NCBI GenBank assembly: GCA_029339505.1
Contig: JAQISU010000192.1
Location: forward strand, 348,501 to 412,500
Origin: Unio delphinus
Lineage: Eukaryota > Mollusca > Bivalvia > Unionida > Unionidae
Direction: 5' to 3'
Length of the DNA: 64,000 nucleotides
Below, in pieces: positions 40,769-55,029 of the stretch (position 1 is its first letter; the number at the start of each line of letters is the position of its first letter). The notes below the pieces were generated by a model that had not been told where the DNA came from, did not search any database, and saw only the letters and a list, made by a program, of their open reading frames with translations. The position numbers and the translations under genes were made by a program.

Positions 40769-41732
40769 TAAGACCCCGCGGTGGTAATTGAGTATCGTCA
40801 GGAATCACTTGTAATTGTTCGCGTGTAAAAACCCCGCTGAGGGGCAGTTGAATCCAATTTATAGATTGCAAAGGTCTACCAGTTGATCGTGTTATGCCGG
40901 ATATTTTATGTACAGTAACACTCCAAATAGGATCAGTAGCCCTTTTTCTGCCACCTTCAAGCTCTCCTGGTTCGTATAAAAACCTAACAGTGAAATTACT
41001 ACCAAGAACAGGCTGAGAAATGCTAGAATCCTCTTGTGAAATTCCTTGAATTTCCATTTTAGGTATAGACTTCTTTTTAATCGCGTTGATAGGTTTCATG
41101 TGAATTGTTCCAGTAATCTCATTATTCAGTGCGGTAATCACAGCTGGTAACCTTTTGACCCATTCACGGGATCGCTTTTCTTGGATGAATTCTTTTGCGT
41201 ATTGATATCCAAATAACTGCTCAGCAAGAGTACGATTAAATCGTTCTACAATTGCCTGATCGCGATGTAACGCAGTATGTCCTCGTCGTATGGTGACATT
41301 ATGATGTTTCATTGTAGATGCAACCACACCCTGAAATTCCTTGCCAGAATCAACTTGTAATAGATTTGGCCAACGTAGTGGGTCTCGACGATAAATCTTT
41401 TCAAATTCAGAAGCAACTTTAGGTGATGATTTGTTTTTTAGCGGTTCTGCTTGTTTGTATCGACTCGCAACATCAACTACGGTTAGCGCGTATTTGTAAC
41501 CGTTGTCATGTGGTAAAAATAATATATCAGCTTGATGAACTTCATTAGGGACAGTCGCATCAAAATGCGATTAATTAATTTGTTTAGGCGGTGGTAGATA
41601 AATTAGCGATATAGCCTGTTTGGATAACCAATTAGCCGCAGTGGTCTTTTTCACTTTTGCAGCGCTAGCGAGTTTATTGATTGCAGCGCTACCCCGCTAG
41701 TATCATTTAGCAGAATAATAAATAGATTCCAT
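40764..41732 (-). pseudogene. Retroviral-type DDE integrase, broken (E3)
   Basis: Same layout as the E2 gene. The C-terminal half (40764-41327) is open and includes AIVERFNRT and RKRATDPIWSV. Upstream, VDSGKEF replaces VDPGKEF, and stops occur near 41570 and 41690. Start MESIYYS at 41732. Confidence 0.88.
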
Positions 41733-41739
41733 GTTGTTA

Positions 41740-42088
41740 TTAATTACCAGCACCTAGCATCAATTTGCTTTTCATAGCCGATTTTATCAAAAATGAAGCC
41801 AAATTTTCTTTGAAGGATTTATCAGGAATAGCATTTAATGCATGAATTAATTTCACATCTGCTAGATGTCTATGCTGCAAATCGCTGCTCTTATATGCAA
41901 CATCATGAGCGTGACACGCCTTATCAATGCCGTTTCTTGGTTCTTCACCGGGTTTGGGTTGGTTATGATTATTGAGTCTGATATCAAGTCTTGTTCCCGG
42001 TCCACAATAACTATACCCTGGAAGGTGTTTTTCTCCTGGATACTTTGCCCATGGGGTTCCAGGGAGTTTAGTTAGCTTGGCTGCAATA
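41740..42088 (-). CDS. Phospholipase A2, open frame without start codon (E3)
   Basis: The frame is open for about 115 codons from the A8 run to the stop at 41740-41742, with YCGPGTRLDI and IDKACHAHDVAYKSS intact. No ATG or near-ATG lies before the catalytic block; the first in-frame ATG is near the C-terminus. Despite decay all around it, this frame has no stop, which suggests it is translated as part of a longer product from the upstream zinc-ribbon gene or by another non-standard start. Confidence 0.8.
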
Positions 42089-42282
42089 TCACCTCCTCGT
42101 TTTTTTTAAATCATCAGAAATTATAGCATTTCCTGCAGATCTCATAGACACAAATCTAAATTTCTTTGTACCACATTAAACGCATTTACCAGAAAGTGCT
42201 GATCGGTTTTTTTTTTAGTTGTAATCGTCGTCAAGTCATCTGTGCCAGTACGCGTTTTACACTTCACACAATATAGATCCAT
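42089..42282 (-). pseudogene. Zinc-ribbon protein, frameshifted (E3)
   Basis: DUF5679-like gene as in E2 (YCVKCKTRT at the start). A ten-A run in place of AAAAAATAA shifts the frame before the second CxxC. The A8 run and the KKTRR-stop end are conserved. Confidence 0.75.
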
Positions 42283-42287
42283 AATTT

Positions 42288-42957
42288 ATGTATAGAGATA
42301 TGAATATAATTGATTTTTCAGCGACTAAAGCAAGAGAACCAGTTAATCATCATGCAGCGCTACCAAACTCTATCCGATTGATTATAATCGGGCCATCTGG
42401 ATCCGGCAAGACGCAATTGTTGCTCAATTTAATAATGAGATGGATGAAGTGGGATAAGTTGTATTTAATTGACCCTAGCGTAGATGATCAACGATGCTAT
42501 GAAGTGTTAAAGGATTTTAACGAGAATGCATCAGAAATTAAAGGTGTGAACGTCGTTGATTTTATAACTGATATTGACGAGGCACCATCAGTAGAAGATC
42601 TCGATGGAAGTATCAACAATTTAGTTGTATACGCTGATGTGATGTTTGACAATCAAAAATACCCAGCCAGAATATTTTCCCGAGGCAGGCATAAGAACAC
42701 TGATGTGATATATGTCACTCAACGCTACACACAGATTCCAAAAGTGATCAGAGACAACTAATATTCTTGCTGTGTTTAACGACGTTGATACACATACGCT
42801 ACGAAATATTTGGCAGACATGGTGTTCCGATATGGACTTCAATCAATTTAAAAATTTCTTTAGTAATGCTCAGTCGACCCCACACGGATTTATAACAATA
42901 AATTTGCATGACACTCGAACACGATATCGTATCGGACTTGATCAAATATTCGGTTAA
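42288..42957 (+). pseudogene. Packaging ATPase, broken (E3)
   Basis: Open to 42761 with Walker A GPSGSGKTQ and VVYADVMFDN at the Walker B position (first Asp replaced by Ala). A frameshift and stop near 42760 separate the last 65 codons, which continue in another frame to the FG-stop at 42957. Confidence 0.9.
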
Positions 42958-42974
42958 AATCATTTATTATTTTT

Positions 42975-43188
42975 GTTAACCAGAACTGAAAGTTTCAGCA
43001 GCAGAGAAGGTGAACGACAACGACTTTGCGACCAAAATAGATTGAAAAATCGCAAAGTCTCCGTTTGCTAAATGGAGACATTTTTGGGGGGGTTAAAATA
43101 TGAGATTCGCAGGAAGGCTCTATTTTTCGTTTTGAGGTTTCAATCAATTTTGTCGGAAAAAGTTGTAGGGTTCACTCTCTCTGCTGCT
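42975..43188 (-). repeat. Right TIR of a third element (E3)
   Basis: Starts GTTAACCAGAACTGAAAG just after the ATPase stop and ends CTCTCTGCTGCT at 43188. Related to the E2 TIR but clearly diverged, with one copy of the internal segment and extra sequence. Its left partner is missing. The next bases are CAATG, then gene X of E1. Confidence 0.88.
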
Positions 43189-44244
<1,056 letters not shown>

Positions 44245-44622
44245 TATTAAAACAGTAAAGCAATTTCCAATTTGAATCTCGATGAGAATTTCAGGTACGA
44301 TGTAGTGATTTTCTCATCATAAAATGATTTCTACGTTTTAACAAGACTGAGATAGGCAAAAAAATAGATAAGCATCAATGAAAAATGACAACAAAAGAAC
44401 CACTCTCTAAAATATTTTTCAGTTTCATCATGGCAATTTACTTCCTCGTAGCAACGTGTTTATAGATCAAAGCCGGTATTGATTACCTTTACAGTTATAC
44501 CTTCCATTGTGTTTGCAACATCTGTTCACATGCAGTCAAGAATTTATAGCGAGAATTTTACTAACGCGCTATAAACGTCAAATCGTTAATTATATAACTG
44601 GGGGTGAGGAAAACAAAGAAAT

Positions 44623-45003
44623 TCATGGAATCACTTGGTCGTTATCCAACGGGTTTTTTTCGTGTTCATTTATTAACACTCGTATATTTCTAATTTTTGC
44701 ATTGACCTGCCTTTTGATCTCATATTGTTGGCCTAGTTCTCTTCTAACCCTTTCTACGATGGTAAATAACGGGACAAACACACTAATATCGTTACATAAT
44801 ACAAGGGTGTCTCGGATGGAATTCTGAATTCTTTTTATTAATGCATATTTCTTTGGTAATACATACTTATTACACACAGAAACGAAATTAATATATTGAT
44901 AATCAAAGAGGATTCTATCACAATTTATACCATCTGACAATGGTATTTTAGAGATTTTAGATTTGATATTTCATTTATAATCTCATCAATATTTTCAGAG
45001 TTC
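44623..45003 (-). pseudogene. Small helical protein, frameshifted (E1)
   Basis: Homologue of the 118-120-residue protein. The ATG at 45003 (MNSENIDEI) is followed by a shift near 44950; the rest is open (YVLPKKYALIKRIQNSIR, FVPLFTIVERVRRELG). Confidence 0.75.
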
Positions 45004-46199
45004 ATATATAATTATATAATATATTTCTAATACAAAAATACAGTGATATATTTTTCAAAAATAAACAGTAATCGCGATTAGTGATTATTCATTCATTGTG
45101 TCCCTTATTAGGCTTTTGTGTCTTTCATAGGGTTCTTTCTTTGAGAGTTGTTTATGGTATATACAATGAATAGTAGATGGTTATATACAGTGAGTATCTT
45201 TTCTGTTGTTTATGGTATATAGAATGAATGATAGATGGTCATATACAGTGAGTATTTTTATGGTATATGCAATGAATGATAGAAAGTTATATACAGTGAG
45301 TATATTGTATGGTATATACAATGAATAGTAGATGGTTATATACAGTGAATGGTAGATGGTTATATAAAATGATTCTGTTTTCTCTCTTTGAAATGGGACC
45401 CTATGACAGTTTGTTTGGCTGATTATTACCCAAATGTGATGGAAAGCTAAATCCACGTAACTGTTTATTCCGATGCCCATAATCATATGCCACAAAGCAT
45501 ATTCCCCCCATAAGGGACCTAACCTGTTATTTGACGAGTTAGAAACCAAGGAAGATATGCTTAGGGGAATGGGTGTCTTACATATAACAATACAATACAA
45601 TACAATGATACATACAATGAATGGTATGGTATTTACAATGAATTGATGATGGATTAAATGAATGAATGATGGATGAAATGAATGATGGGATGGATGATGG
45701 GTGGGTCTACATTCATACGAACCTAATCATACAACCCAGATAAAATCCGTGGTTGTATGGATACAAAAAGTATCCACACATCGCGAACAGTGTGTGGGTT
45801 GTATGATTGGTCACGTAATGAGCTTCGACGCTAAAGCTCAATAATATAACAGACGATATAGTATATAAGCTGGTTATACATGAAAATCGAACGCAAAGGT
45901 GTGTGATTGCTATATCTTTTGTGTGTTTAATAATGATTATTAACAGCATTTAAGCAAGACAATACTTGAAACAAAACACTAAAAAAACGAATACAACTGT
46001 TTGTAAACACTGCGTATTTGATTCGTTTTCTGACAAAAACAGATAATTGATTATCTCCGCTGGGAATCATGACAATTATAACAGCCAATCGGAAATCAGA
46101 CGACACAGTGTTTTAGAAAAGCCTATTGAGATCAGTAACTCTTTCACAAGCGACAATTGCCCGGACGAGTTATCTCCGTTGGTGTTATAACGAATAATA
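45004..46199. other. 1.2-kb insertion between E1 genes
   Basis: In E2 and E3 these two genes are adjacent (40-45 bp). Here there is extra DNA with no viral gene. It contains inverted segments CATAGGGTTCTTTCTTTGAGAG (45127-45148) and its diverged complement (45384-45406) flanking a tandem repeat, like a small non-autonomous insertion. The rest has no recognisable content. Confidence 0.6.
45150..45365 (+). repeat. Tandem ~50-bp repeats
   Basis: Four imperfect units containing TTATGGTATATACAATGAAT, GATAGATGG and TTATATACAGTGAGTAT. Simple ATGAATGATGG repeats follow at about 45600-45705. Confidence 0.8.
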
Positions 46200-46704
46200 C
46201 AAAATGAAATTCAAGCATACAAAACTCAATGCTGTTCTTAAAACGCTTTGAAAAAGCCGATCTGGTTATTCCCTCTGCTACTCTTCGTACCGAGGACATA
46301 CAAATATCAAAATATCTACCTTCTTCATTTATAGATAGAACTATAATATCTTCGTTAGTTGCTGTATTAAATGATTTTATAGGTCTCTTCCCAACGGTTT
46401 TACAAGTGCCAGTTTTTCATCGTTGTAAATTCTCACTCTGTGTAACAGCTTCTAGATTATCCAAAGAATTATCAGTCTTAATATTATTTCAATGATCAAT
46501 AACAAAACTGTCTTCAATCAATCCGTTATACACTTAATACACAAAACGATGGCAGTAATATATCTTCTTCAAGGCACCAAACATCAAATAACCATGATTA
46601 GACACAGCACCGACTGGCTTCTTCAACTTGCGGTGTCTGACAGTACCATGAGGGGAAGCCTCGTAGTTCGCAATCACTGGGTGTGGTCGGAATTCTTGGT
46701 TCAT
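46200..46704 (-). pseudogene. NUMOD/HNH endonuclease, decayed (E1)
   Basis: Start MNQEFRPHPVI at 46704. Homology to 26335-26826 is clear throughout, but stops (for example near 46530 and 46490) and shifts break the nuclease core. Confidence 0.8.
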
Positions 46705-46716
46705 TTATATACTATA

Positions 46717-46950
46717 CTATTGTTTGTCTAATGCATTGTTTGGTTGAATTATTACATTACTTGAAAATCTATCAATGTAGTCTCGGGGAGTTGTTATAAT
46801 TTTGACACAGTCAGAGGTAAAGTCATTGATGGAGTTCTTAATGGAGTTTTTAACTCTCTTATCATAGTAGCGCTTCAACTCTCTGTATCTCTTACCAGCA
46901 CAACTGAGACACAATTGTTATATTCCTCTCACCCCTAAACCACATCGTAA
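46717..46950 (-). pseudogene. Small zinc-binding protein, C-terminal half (E1)
   Basis: LRCGLGV, then LCLSCAGKRYRELKRYYDKR and ITTPRDYIDRFSSNV match the E3 gene at 37329-37679. The N-terminal Cys group is deleted, and a stop precedes the open part. Confidence 0.65.
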
Positions 46951-47012
46951 GCCATTTGCAATGATTCATTTCATAATAAATTCTCTATTTAAATACTTGC
47001 TTTAATTATAGC
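46951..47012 (+). promoter_or_regulatory. Conserved region upstream of the polymerase gene (E1)
   Basis: GCCATTTGCAATGATTCATT, a CATAATAAA, TATTTAAATACTTG and TTATAGC before the ATG at 47013; third member of the conserved block. Confidence 0.5.
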
Positions 47013-48825
47013 ATGAAGGGGTTCGAGAGATTATCAAAAATTGCGCCTTAGAAAGATGCTAAATTCAATCTCGATAGAGTCTCCGATTCACCAAAAAGTC
47101 TAATAAGTGATAGAACTATGTTGGGTAAAATCCGTGATTGTTTTAATGAATTCAAGCGCGATGAAACATATCACTGTTGGTCAACATTTCGAATTGATGG
47201 TAGCGTTGATGCTACCATGAACGATAAAAACGCAGCAGTAATAATTTCACATCTTGGGCGAAAAAGGTATTTTTTTAGAATAAAATTCATTATTCGTTCA
47301 GACACGGGAGTTTGGATTATCAGGGATAAATTCGAACCAATCATGAAGGATAAAAGAACGGTCACTGTTAGTCAAGATTCCAAACCAGGAATTCTGACTG
47401 GAATTGACAAGAGAGATCCTATTCCGTAACAGCAGTTGTTTATGGGATATATCCGTTAAATGATAAACCGAGTATTGAAAAATTAAAACCCATGAAACTA
47501 TCATCGTTGAATTGTGTAGCAGAACGAATAATAGAACACTTCACAAATGCGCTGCGTGGAAACAAACTGACTGATCTAAGTCGCAAAAAACATAAATGAA
47601 TAGGAATTAACAGTTACGAAGAACGGAGCATCAATTCAGGATATAGCCAAATTAGAAACATCATTAAGATTCCCAATAACCGTAGCAACGATAACCGGCG
47701 AGATATTATACGAATCGAAATATAAATCTAATTGAGCCCCAATCCAAATTATTGATCATAACAAACACGCATGGACATCTGAAGTAGCAATATTCCCGCG
47801 AAATAGAACAATAAAGTATATACCCACGGAATTCTCTCCAGAATTTTCTGAGAAAAAATTATTCGATTTTATTTACCAGTTGAGTAAAATCGATCCTGTG
47901 TCAGTGTGGTTACTTCACAGCTTTGAAAACTCCGAGGGCAGATTCGATCAGTTTAAAAGACCCAATAGAGAATTATACCGTACTGAAGCCCTCCATGACA
48001 AGATGAAAAAACGCGACTGATTTTTCAACAGTGAACTCGAAGAGTTTTGACGAACAATTATTAACAAATGGCTTTACACTTCCGTCGGTTGAAGCTCATT
48101 TTTCGAGAAAGAAATACACGTGGAAACCAACGCGAGCTGAATTTCTCACAGATATCAAATCAAGCTGCACTGAATATAACCACGGCGGATTATGGAATAC
48201 AAAATACAGCCCTGAAACTATTATTTCAGTTGATATAGTCGCGTGTTACCCCGGGAGTTTTCCCTGGTACGGAGAATGCGCTGAGTACTTCAAGCGATTT
48301 GGACATCCTACCCATGAGATGGCCCCTGTTGCTATTAATGGATCACTACCCGATTTTTGATTTAACCAGATTCGCTCGTGTGGTATCATTTGAATTAGCT
48401 ACAGGACTTCATCCATGCTGTTATAATTGGGTTGGTAGACATATGTCAGTGAAACATTGAATTCCAATAGTGCTGTTACGGTATATGATCGATTGTAGCA
48501 TGCTGATACAAGATATTCTTCACAGTTGAGTATATATAGCTTTGAATTCGACTTTGAAATCGCGGATGTAACATCTAAGGGTATATACGTCGATCGTAAA
48601 GACGCTTTCTTGTCCGATGGAACCAAATTGGGTACAATTGTTACTTACAACGATGGATACAGTCTTCAGTATAGACATTTAAGGGCATGTATGCTGGCTT
48701 ATGATTATATCAATTTATTTTCGATGATAAATAGATTTCCTGACACCGCAGTTAGAGTCACTACTGATTCATTTTACATAGACATGAACCACAGCAGCTC
48801 AGTGGCCCAATTCACTACCGTGTGA
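47013..48825 (+). pseudogene. DNA polymerase B, heavily decayed (E1)
   Basis: Homologous to the E2/E3 polymerases over its length, with many stops and frameshifts and a ~500-bp deletion after motif A that removes the motif B region. Motif A (SVDIVACYPGSF) and motif C (VRVTTDSFYI) can still be read. Confidence 0.88.
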
Positions 48826-48839
48826 TTATTCCAAATCAG

Positions 48840-50019
48840 CAAAATGTTACGATTGAAGATAAATACTTGAAAAATAATCAGATATCAGAACTATCTAATG
48901 CACCGCCGATATCTGATCCAATATGCAGATATAAAACAGTTTATTTAAACGGCTGTGGTGGGTCAGGAAAGACGACTCGTGCGATTGAATTATTTCGTGG
49001 GAAAAATCCTTCGGATTTTCACGCTATCGTTTCCAAATCAAACATGATTGTAGTAACACCAACACACAGACTTGCCAGAGAGATGAAACAACGAGGGGTG
49101 AATGCAAGCACTTATCACAGTTTCTTTCGATGGAAAGGTGACGAATGGACTCCCGATCGAATGGGTGAGAAATTAATTCCTGAAGTCGTAATATGGGATG
49201 AAATATGCATGGTGTCAATAGATGTATTACAAAGATTTCTCGATTGGTTATTGCATGCGAACACAAAAGTCGTCATGTGCGGCGATCATGGCCAACCACC
49301 ACCATTTGTCAGTTTATCCCCACATGATTGGCTAACGAATTTTGTACACTACTATGAAGAAATTAGCACTGATCATAGACCACTTGATGAACAATTACGC
49401 GAGTTCAAAAAAACTAATCAGATTACAACCTGATAGAATCCAATGTGAGATAGCGCATGAAATAATTTCAGAAACTCCCATGAATGATTTTTGGGAAACT
49501 TGGAGACATAACGATTTAATAGTAGCGAGTAGAAAGAAAGTCAGAGACACACTTCAGATGAAGTTATTTGAATTGCATAAAGAAAAATTTGCAACATTTC
49601 CAGCACCGTTGTGTTATAGGCCTTCGGGTACACGAAAACAGAATATCGAAGTTGATATTCCAGGACAACGAAAAAAGCAGAATTTAGTGTTAAATGATAC
49701 TGTGCTGGTTGATACCAATGTCGTCGAAGATGCATTACGAGCTGATAAATCCCCATGGACACTAGTTTACGCAGCGACGATACATTCTTCACAAGGGTTG
49801 ACTATATCAGATACAATTGTTTGGATTATAGATAATCACATCGATTGGTCGAATTTAGTTTATCTCGCAGTATCCAGAGTACGAAGAATAAATCAGCTTC
49901 GAAGAGTTGTTTTAGATGATAATGACACTACAATAAGTGATACTGTCAGCCTTGACAAAGTCAAGGACATAATCAGAAAAGAAATCTCTGGTTATAAACA
50001 ACAAAAGAAAGAAAAATAA
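48840..50019 (+). pseudogene. SF1 helicase part (E1), one frameshift
   Basis: Walker A GCGGSGKTTRA, TPTHRLAREM, VVIWDEICMV, VVMCGDHGQPPPF, TIHSSQGLTI and LAVSRVR are all present. A shift in an A-run near 49410 divides it into two open parts. A two-part palindromic insert after Walker A (49001-49033) adds NPSDFHAIVS in frame. Confidence 0.88.
49001..49033. repeat. Two-part palindromic micro-insert in the E1 helicase
   Basis: GAAAAATCC-TT-GGATTTTC followed by ACGCTATCGTTTC, the longer form of the insert at 29671-29686 of the E2 helicase, at the same codon position. Confidence 0.75.
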
Positions 50020-50023
50020 CAGA

Positions 50024-50233
50024 GAATTTGATATTGATGCTGAATTAATAATTAAACTGAAACAACAACAGAATAATCACTGCTCTAGTTGCAATTGTAT
50101 AATGCGTTGGTGCTGGTCGGATAAAGATTCTCGCCAATTTACCGTGGATAGAAAAGATAGTAGTATTGGTCATAGCAGAGATAATGTGATGATGACTTGT
50201 CTTGAGTGCAACAGACGAAGAGGTGCTAGTTAA
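50024..50233 (+). pseudogene. HNH domain of the fusion (E1)
   Basis: NHCSSCNCIMRW, FTVDRKDSSIGHSRDNV and LTCLECNRRRGAS are open in a frame shifted from the helicase by an indel near 50015. Confidence 0.8.
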
Positions 50234-51159
50234 GAACACGTGCCGGTAATTGAGTATCCTCCGGTATCACTTGTAGTTGTTGTCGATTAAATCCTCGCTG
50301 AGGAGCAGTTGAATCCAATCTATAAATTGCTGGTCTACCCGTAGATCGTGTTATACTAGATATTTTATGCGCGGTGACACTCCCAATAGGATCAGTAGCT
50401 CTTTTTTACCAACTTCGAGCTCTCCTAGTTCGTATAAATACCTAACAGTGACATTACCGAGAATTGGTTGTTTTGAAAACTCTTTTTGCGGTTGTACGGG
50501 TAGATACTTCTTTTTAATGGCGTTGTTAGGTTTCATATTAATCGTTCTAGTAATCTCGTTATTCAGTGCAGTAATCACAGCTGGTAATCTCTTGATCAAT
50601 TCACGAGATCGTTTATCCTGAATAAATTCCTTCGCGTATTGATATCCAAATAACAGCTCAGCAAGTGTGCGATTGAACCGTTCAACAATTGCCTGATCGC
50701 GGTGTAGTGCAGTATGCCCTTGTCGTAACGCGGTAATATGATTTTTCATCATTGATAGAACCACACCCTGAAATTCCTTACCAGGATCAACTTGTAATAG
50801 ATTTGGCCAACGCAGAGGTTCTCACCGATAAATCCTTTCAAACGCAGAAGCCACTTCAGTTGATGATTTTGTTTTTAACGGCTCTGCTTGCATGTATCGA
50901 CTCGCAACATCATCTACAGTTAACGCGTATTTGTAACCAACATCATGCGGCAGAAATAATATATCAGCTTGATGAACTTCATTAGGAACGGTCACATCAA
51001 AATGCGAGTAGTTAATTTGTTTAGATAAATTTGCCATATCGCCTGTTTAGATAACCTATTCGCTGCAGTGGTATAATATACCGCTGCTGCGCTAGCGAGT
51101 TTACCAATTGCTGCCATACCCCTCCAGTATCCTCTTGGAGAATAATAAATAGATTCCAT
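50226..51159 (-). pseudogene. Retroviral-type DDE integrase, broken (E1)
   Basis: Start MESIYYSPRGYW at 51159. QADILFLPHDVGYKYAL carries the first Asp, VDPGKEF the second and AIVERFNRT the Glu. Shifts near 50410, 50820 and 51040 break it. It lacks the GCTAGC insert present in E2. Confidence 0.88.
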
Positions 51160-51169
51160 GTTGTTATTA

Positions 51170-51512
51170 ATTATCGGCACTTAACATCAATTTACCTTTT
51201 ATAGCCGATTTTACTAACCATGAAGCCAATTTTTCTTTGAAAGATTTATCAGTGATAGAATTTAACGCGTGAATCAATTTCACGTCTGCGATATGTCTGT
51301 GTTGCATGATTGCTGATTTTATAAACAACATCATGAGCATGACACGCCTTATCGATGGCGTTTATTGGATATTCACCCGGTCGGTTTTGGTTTTGATCAT
51401 CGAGTCTAATATCGAGTATAGTCCCGGGTCCATAATAACTATATCCTGGAAAGTGTTTTTCTCCCGGATACATTGCCCATGGTGTTCCTGGGAGTTTTAC
51501 TAATTTTGCTGC
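51170..51512 (-). pseudogene. Phospholipase A2, broken (E1)
   Basis: GYSYYGPGTILDI (Cys replaced by Tyr in the calcium loop) and DKACHAHDVVYK are readable; a shift near 51305 and stops follow. Confidence 0.8.
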
Positions 51513-51645
51513 AATATCACCTCCTCGTTTTTTTTAATCCCTTTGATTTATCAAGGGAAACAAATCTAATTTTTTTTGTACTACATTGTACACACTTACC
51601 AGAAAGTGCTAATAGGTTATTTTATTAACTGAATAAAATATTCAT

Positions 51646-51825
51646 TTAACCCATAGCAGCAGATGGGGCGGCGACAACGACCATGGCGTCGACGAACAAG
51701 CGTTGGCTAGCCTAATCAACGCCTTTTTTAACGCTTTTTGAGGAAGCCTTAGTTTGCAGAATCGACGACTCTACAAAGTTGTCCGATTCGTCCCCTCTGC
51801 TGCTTGCAGTAAAATCTCATTTCAA
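51646..51825 (+). repeat. Internal copy of the E1 right end with flanking host sequence
   Basis: Contains the E1 right TIR, TGCAG and the next 16 bases of LINE L3 (TAAAATCTCATTTCAA), then returns to element sequence at TTTTGCTGCAATATCACC. The same TIR and flank recur at 52779-52959. It is preceded directly by the zinc-ribbon C-terminal codons and the last codons of the ATPase, i.e. with the ATPase gene deleted. Confidence 0.88.
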
Positions 51826-51838
51826 TTTTGCTGCAATA

Positions 51839-52012
51839 TCACCTCCTCGTTTTTTTTTAATCCCTTTGATTTACCAAGGAAAACAAATCTAAATGTTTTG
51901 TACTACATTGTACACACTTACCAGAAAGTGCTGATAGGTTATTTCTAGTTGTAATCGTCGTCAAGTCATCTGTGCCAGTACGTGCTTTACACTTCACACA
52001 ATATAGATCCAT
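51839..52012 (-). pseudogene. Zinc-ribbon protein, second copy (E1)
   Basis: YCVKC start at 52012 and the zinc-ribbon end are recognisable; the A-run before the stop has nine A here. A truncated first copy of the 3' part lies at about 51515-51625. Confidence 0.65.
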
Positions 52013-52018
52013 AATAAA

Positions 52019-52783
52019 TGTATGTTATATGGATATGAATGTAATTGATTAATCATCAAAACGAGAACCAGAACCCGTAAAACATCATGTTATGTTACCA
52101 AACTCTATTCGAATGATTATCATTAAACCTTCAAAGAGAGGTAAAACACAGTTGTTAATTAATATGGTAATTAGATGGATGAAATAGGACAGGTTTTACT
52201 TGGTGACACCGACTGTAGATGATCCAGGATGCTACCGGGTGTTAAAAGACTACAACGAAAGAGCCATAGAGAAGGCCAGCGAGCTTATAACAAGATCGAG
52301 GAAGCACAACCCGATGAAAGGGTCACATACGACGACGATTATGAAAGAGCTGTAGAGATTGTCAACGATGGCGGTGTTATCAGATTTATAACCGATATTT
52401 AAGAAGCACCAAGCATTGATGATATCGATGGAAGTATTAACAATTTAGTCGTATATGACGATGTGATGTTAGACAATCAAAAGAACCCTGCCAGGATATT
52501 TTCCAGAGGCAGACATAAAAGCACCGATGTGATATACGCCACTCAACGATACACTCAAATACCAAAAGTGATCAGAGATAACTGCAATTTGTTATGCATG
52601 TTTAACGGAGTTGACAACCATACACTACGAAATATTTGGTTAACTTGGTGCAGCGATATGGATTTCAATCAATTTAGAAATTTCTTTAGTCACGCTCAGT
52701 CAGTCCCACACGGATTTGTAACGATAAATTTATCAGATCCTCGGACGCGATATTGTGTAGGACTTGATAAAATATTCAGTTAA
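52019..52783 (+). pseudogene. Packaging ATPase, decayed (E1)
   Basis: The Walker A region is altered (IIIKPSKRGKTQ), an extra ~75-bp segment lies near 52255-52375, and stops are present before 52400. The C-terminal half (52463-52783) is open, with VVYDDVMLDNQ at Walker B and the RHKSTDVIYATQRYTQIPK block. The stop codon lies inside the TIR. Confidence 0.88.
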
Positions 52784-52938
52784 CCCATAGCAGCAGATGG
52801 GGCGGTGACAAAGACCATGGCGTCGACGAACAAGCGTTGGTTAGCCTAATAAACGCCTTTTTTTACGCTTTTCGAGGAAGCCTTAGTTTGCCGAATCGAC
52901 GCCTCTACAAAGTTGTCCGATTCGCTCCCTCTGCTGCT
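52779..52938 (-). repeat. Right TIR of E1
   Basis: Complement of 14438-14598. Outer end AGCAGCAGAGGGAGCGAAT (minus strand); inner end framed by AGCAGCAGATGGGGCG. Followed by TGCAG at 52939-52943. Confidence 0.9.
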
Positions 52939-53612
52939 TGCAGTAAAATCTCATTTCAAATACCTGGATTCTTCATTGTATGTTTGCCTGCTGTCAGGGT
53001 CCAGGCCTCACCTGAATACAAAAGGATTGAGATGACTTGTGCTCTCAATAGTCTGATTTTAGGTTTCAGACAAATATTACTGTCTCTCCAGATGGGTCTT
53101 AGCGTTGACATAGCTGCCGTTCTTTGTGCTGCTTATGACAAAATGTCTGCTTTTCATCCCGCTTCAGTGATTATGGAACCAATGTACTTGAACAGGTCCA
53201 TTGTTTCTAGTTCCTGTCCTCTGACTTTAATATTGGCTGAGATTTGTTTGCCACTATTTGTCATCAGCTTTGTCTTCTCGGTGCTTATCTCCATGTCAAA
53301 TCTGAAGGTTGTTTCATCCAGGTTCTTCACTAAGGTGGCAAGCTCATCTTCACCGCCTGCCAACCCATCAATGTCGTCTACAACCCGAAGGTTGGTAATG
53401 TTACGCCCTCCAATGATCTGTCCTCTAATGGTCTGTACCCCAATGGTTTTCCAGGGCTTCGCTTATTTTGCACTCTAAGTAGATCTTGAAAAGCGTGGAT
53501 GACAGGAGACAGCCTTGCTGTACTTTGTTATCTGGGACCATTCTCCCACAGAACCATTAGCAATTACTGCACTGGTAGGTTTGGTGTACAGCTGCTTAAT
53601 GGTATTGATGGT
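52939..53612 (-). mobile_element. LINE fragment L3, 5' part (reverse transcriptase)
   Basis: Encodes the RT thumb/connection region (DELATLVKNLDETTFRFDM, EISTEKTKLMTNSGKQ, then LETMDLFKYIGSII) and continues on the far side of E1 at 14437. A decayed VRQGCLLS-type RT motif lies near 53510. Same family as L4. Confidence 0.85.

Positions 53613-55029
<1,417 letters not shown>

Noticed and set aside
51079..51095. Further GCTAGC micro-insert in the E1 integrase (GCGCTAGCGAG)
   Set aside because: The GCTAGC core is present, but the surrounding bases encode conserved integrase residues (LASA) and lack the GAAA/TTTC borders.
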